A DNA stretch of 7,476 nt, from NCBI GenBank assembly GCA_934101445.1, contig CAKORQ010000042.1, positions 1 to 7,476 on the forward strand, given 5' to 3'. Positions within the stretch are counted from its first letter, which is position 1. Every line of letters starts with the position of its first letter. The notes beneath the pieces are model-generated. The model did not search any database. It was not told the origin of the DNA and was given only the letters and a program-made list of their open reading frames with translations. The stretch is from an uncultured Bacilli bacterium. GTDB taxonomy: Bacteria > Bacillota_I > Bacilli_A > RF39 > UBA660. This document shows, piece after piece, positions 6,786 to 7,476 of this stretch. The position numbers and the translations under genes are program-made.

Positions 6786-6814
6786 AGTATAGGCTAAATA
6801 TTAATAATTAGCAA
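6786..6814 (-). promoter_or_regulatory. Candidate distal promoter of tex, with palindromic spacer
   Basis: On the minus strand, TTGCTA (6809-6814, four of six) and TATACT (6786-6791, five of six) are separated by exactly 17 bases. It lies downstream of the tetR terminator, so it would be a fresh start of transcription running about 160 bases to the tex ATG. The near-palindrome 6793-6812 covers the spacer and the edge of the -35. No ATG-initiated small gene lies in the leader. Confidence 0.5.
6793..6812. repeat. 20-bp near-palindrome, candidate operator
   Basis: GCTAAATATTAATAATTAGC differs from its reverse complement only at one mirrored pair (the sixth base from each end). The core TATTAATA and the outer GCTAA/TTAGC arms are perfect. 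Size and placement between -35 and -10 fit a dimeric repressor site. A TetR-family regulator is encoded immediately upstream and is the obvious candidate partner, but that link is inference. Confidence 0.48.
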
Positions 6815-6838
6815 GCACTTTAGAAAAAAAATCAAACT

Positions 6839-6870
6839 AAAAAAACTGAAACCTTATTATTTAGTTTCAG
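6839..6870 (-). terminator. Intrinsic terminator of the tetR-family gene
   Basis: On the minus strand, CTGAAAC (6864-6870) pairs with GTTTCAG (6846-6852), with one more T-G wobble pair inside and a loop of about 9-11 bases. Seven T follow directly (6839-6845). It begins about 40 bases after the stop codon of the regulator. This is the cleanest terminator in the window and separates the regulator from tex. Confidence 0.85.
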
Positions 6871-6910
6871 CGCAAATTTAGAATTTTTTATCATCATTTA
6901 TTTAATCCAA

Positions 6911-7465
6911 CTATTTCATAGCAACACAAGCGTGCTTAATAGTGCCCGTCACTAAATTACTAACCTTATCGACAATTTCTTTAGGATCTTCTTGCATATC
7001 ATTTTTAACCCAATCTAAGACAATGGCAACGAAGGCATATTTATAAAAATCGGTAATAAAAACTTTTTCTTTTTCTAAAACATTTTCTTTTTGGGATATT
7101 TTATCAATTTCTTCATAAATAATAGGATAAACTAGACGATATAGGCTATCACGTAATATTTCTAAAGATACCGAATGATAGATATTAGTAATAAAATCTT
7201 TTTCGCTAAGCATCAAGGTAAATACAGATAAAAATTTTTCTTCCCAAGTTTTATTTTTATTTTTAGCATTTAAGATATAACCAATTTCTTCTTTACAAAT
7301 CCATTCAACTAGATCTTCCTTATCCATAAAGTGATAATAGAAAGTTTGTCTGTTAATATTACATTGTTTTGCTATATCATTAATAGTTATTTTATTAAAG
7401 GGTTGTTCTTTTAATAATTCTTTTAAAGCATAGTATATTGCTTTTTTAGTTGTTAAACTACTCAT
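6911..7465 (-). CDS. TetR/AcrR family regulator, DhaS-like subgroup
   Basis: This 184-residue protein has an N-terminal TetR DNA-binding domain: TKKAIYYALKELLKEQPFNK (6-25) leads into a helix-turn-helix, ITINDIAKQCNINRQTFYYHF (27-47), followed by DKEDLVEWI (48-56). The TKKA opening, the PF.KI.I.DI pattern and R.TFYYHF.DK..L..WI are what I know from the DhaS-type group, named after the regulator of dihydroxyacetone kinase genes. The helical C-terminal part (about 75-184) would bind a ligand or partner and form the dimer. No dha genes lie nearby, so the ligand and targets are unknown; many members of this subgroup are not dihydroxyacetone regulators. The ATG agrees with where family members start, but only 11 bases upstream are visible and the SD (AAGTGA) is weak. 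It is closed by its own terminator. A palindromic promoter-like site downstream could be a target. Confidence 0.9.
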   Translation of the reverse strand: MSSLTTKKAIYYALKELLKEQPFNKITINDIAKQCNINRQTFYYHFMDKEDLVEWICKEEIGYILNAKNKNKTWEEKFLSVFTLMLSEKDFITNIYHSVSLEILRDSLYRLVYPIIYEEIDKISQKENVLEKEKVFITDFYKYAFVAIVLDWVKNDMQEDPKEIVDKVSNLVTGTIKHACVAMK

Positions 7466-7476
7466 AAATTCACTTA

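Overview
The window comes from a low-GC, Gram-positive-type bacterium (Bacillota). The DNA is strongly AT-rich, Shine-Dalgarno sites resemble AGGAGG, promoters are sigma-A-like, and there is a gene of the lipoteichoic acid synthase family. Visible Trp codons are TGG, and the four complete genes end in TAA (three) or TAG (one) with no in-frame TGA. A standard-type code is therefore likely, not the Mycoplasma code. An uncultured Bacilli or Erysipelotrichia/RF39-like gut lineage would fit, but that is inference from composition and gene type only.

All genes lie on the minus strand. In transcription order (right to left) they are: a TetR/AcrR-family regulator resembling the DhaS subgroup (6911-7465), closed by a good intrinsic terminator (6839-6870); a 292-bp gene-free gap with a promoter-like site over a 20-bp near-palindrome, a long imperfect hairpin and a second promoter candidate; the Tex/YdcI RNA-binding protein (4498-6618); a membrane phosphoglycerol transferase of the LTA synthase family (2251-4380); glutamine-dependent asparagine synthetase asnB (324-2141), which has its own promoter candidate and ends in an AT-rich hairpin; a 274-bp gap; and the first 16 codons of a response regulator that runs off the left edge (1-49), with a promoter built around a perfect 16-bp palindrome.

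The genes do not form an obvious pathway. tex, ltaS-like and asnB are separated by 109-117 bp and could be partly co-transcribed, since no convincing terminator is visible between them. Their functions (RNA/transcription housekeeping, envelope polymer synthesis, asparagine synthesis) are those of ordinary chromosomal genes. I see no phage, IS, CRISPR, tRNA, rRNA or defence genes, and I do not see a new multi-gene system. The items most worth checking are in the gaps: three palindromes placed where operators or RNA switches would sit, including a hairpin-capable palindrome exactly between the Shine-Dalgarno and start codon of asnB.
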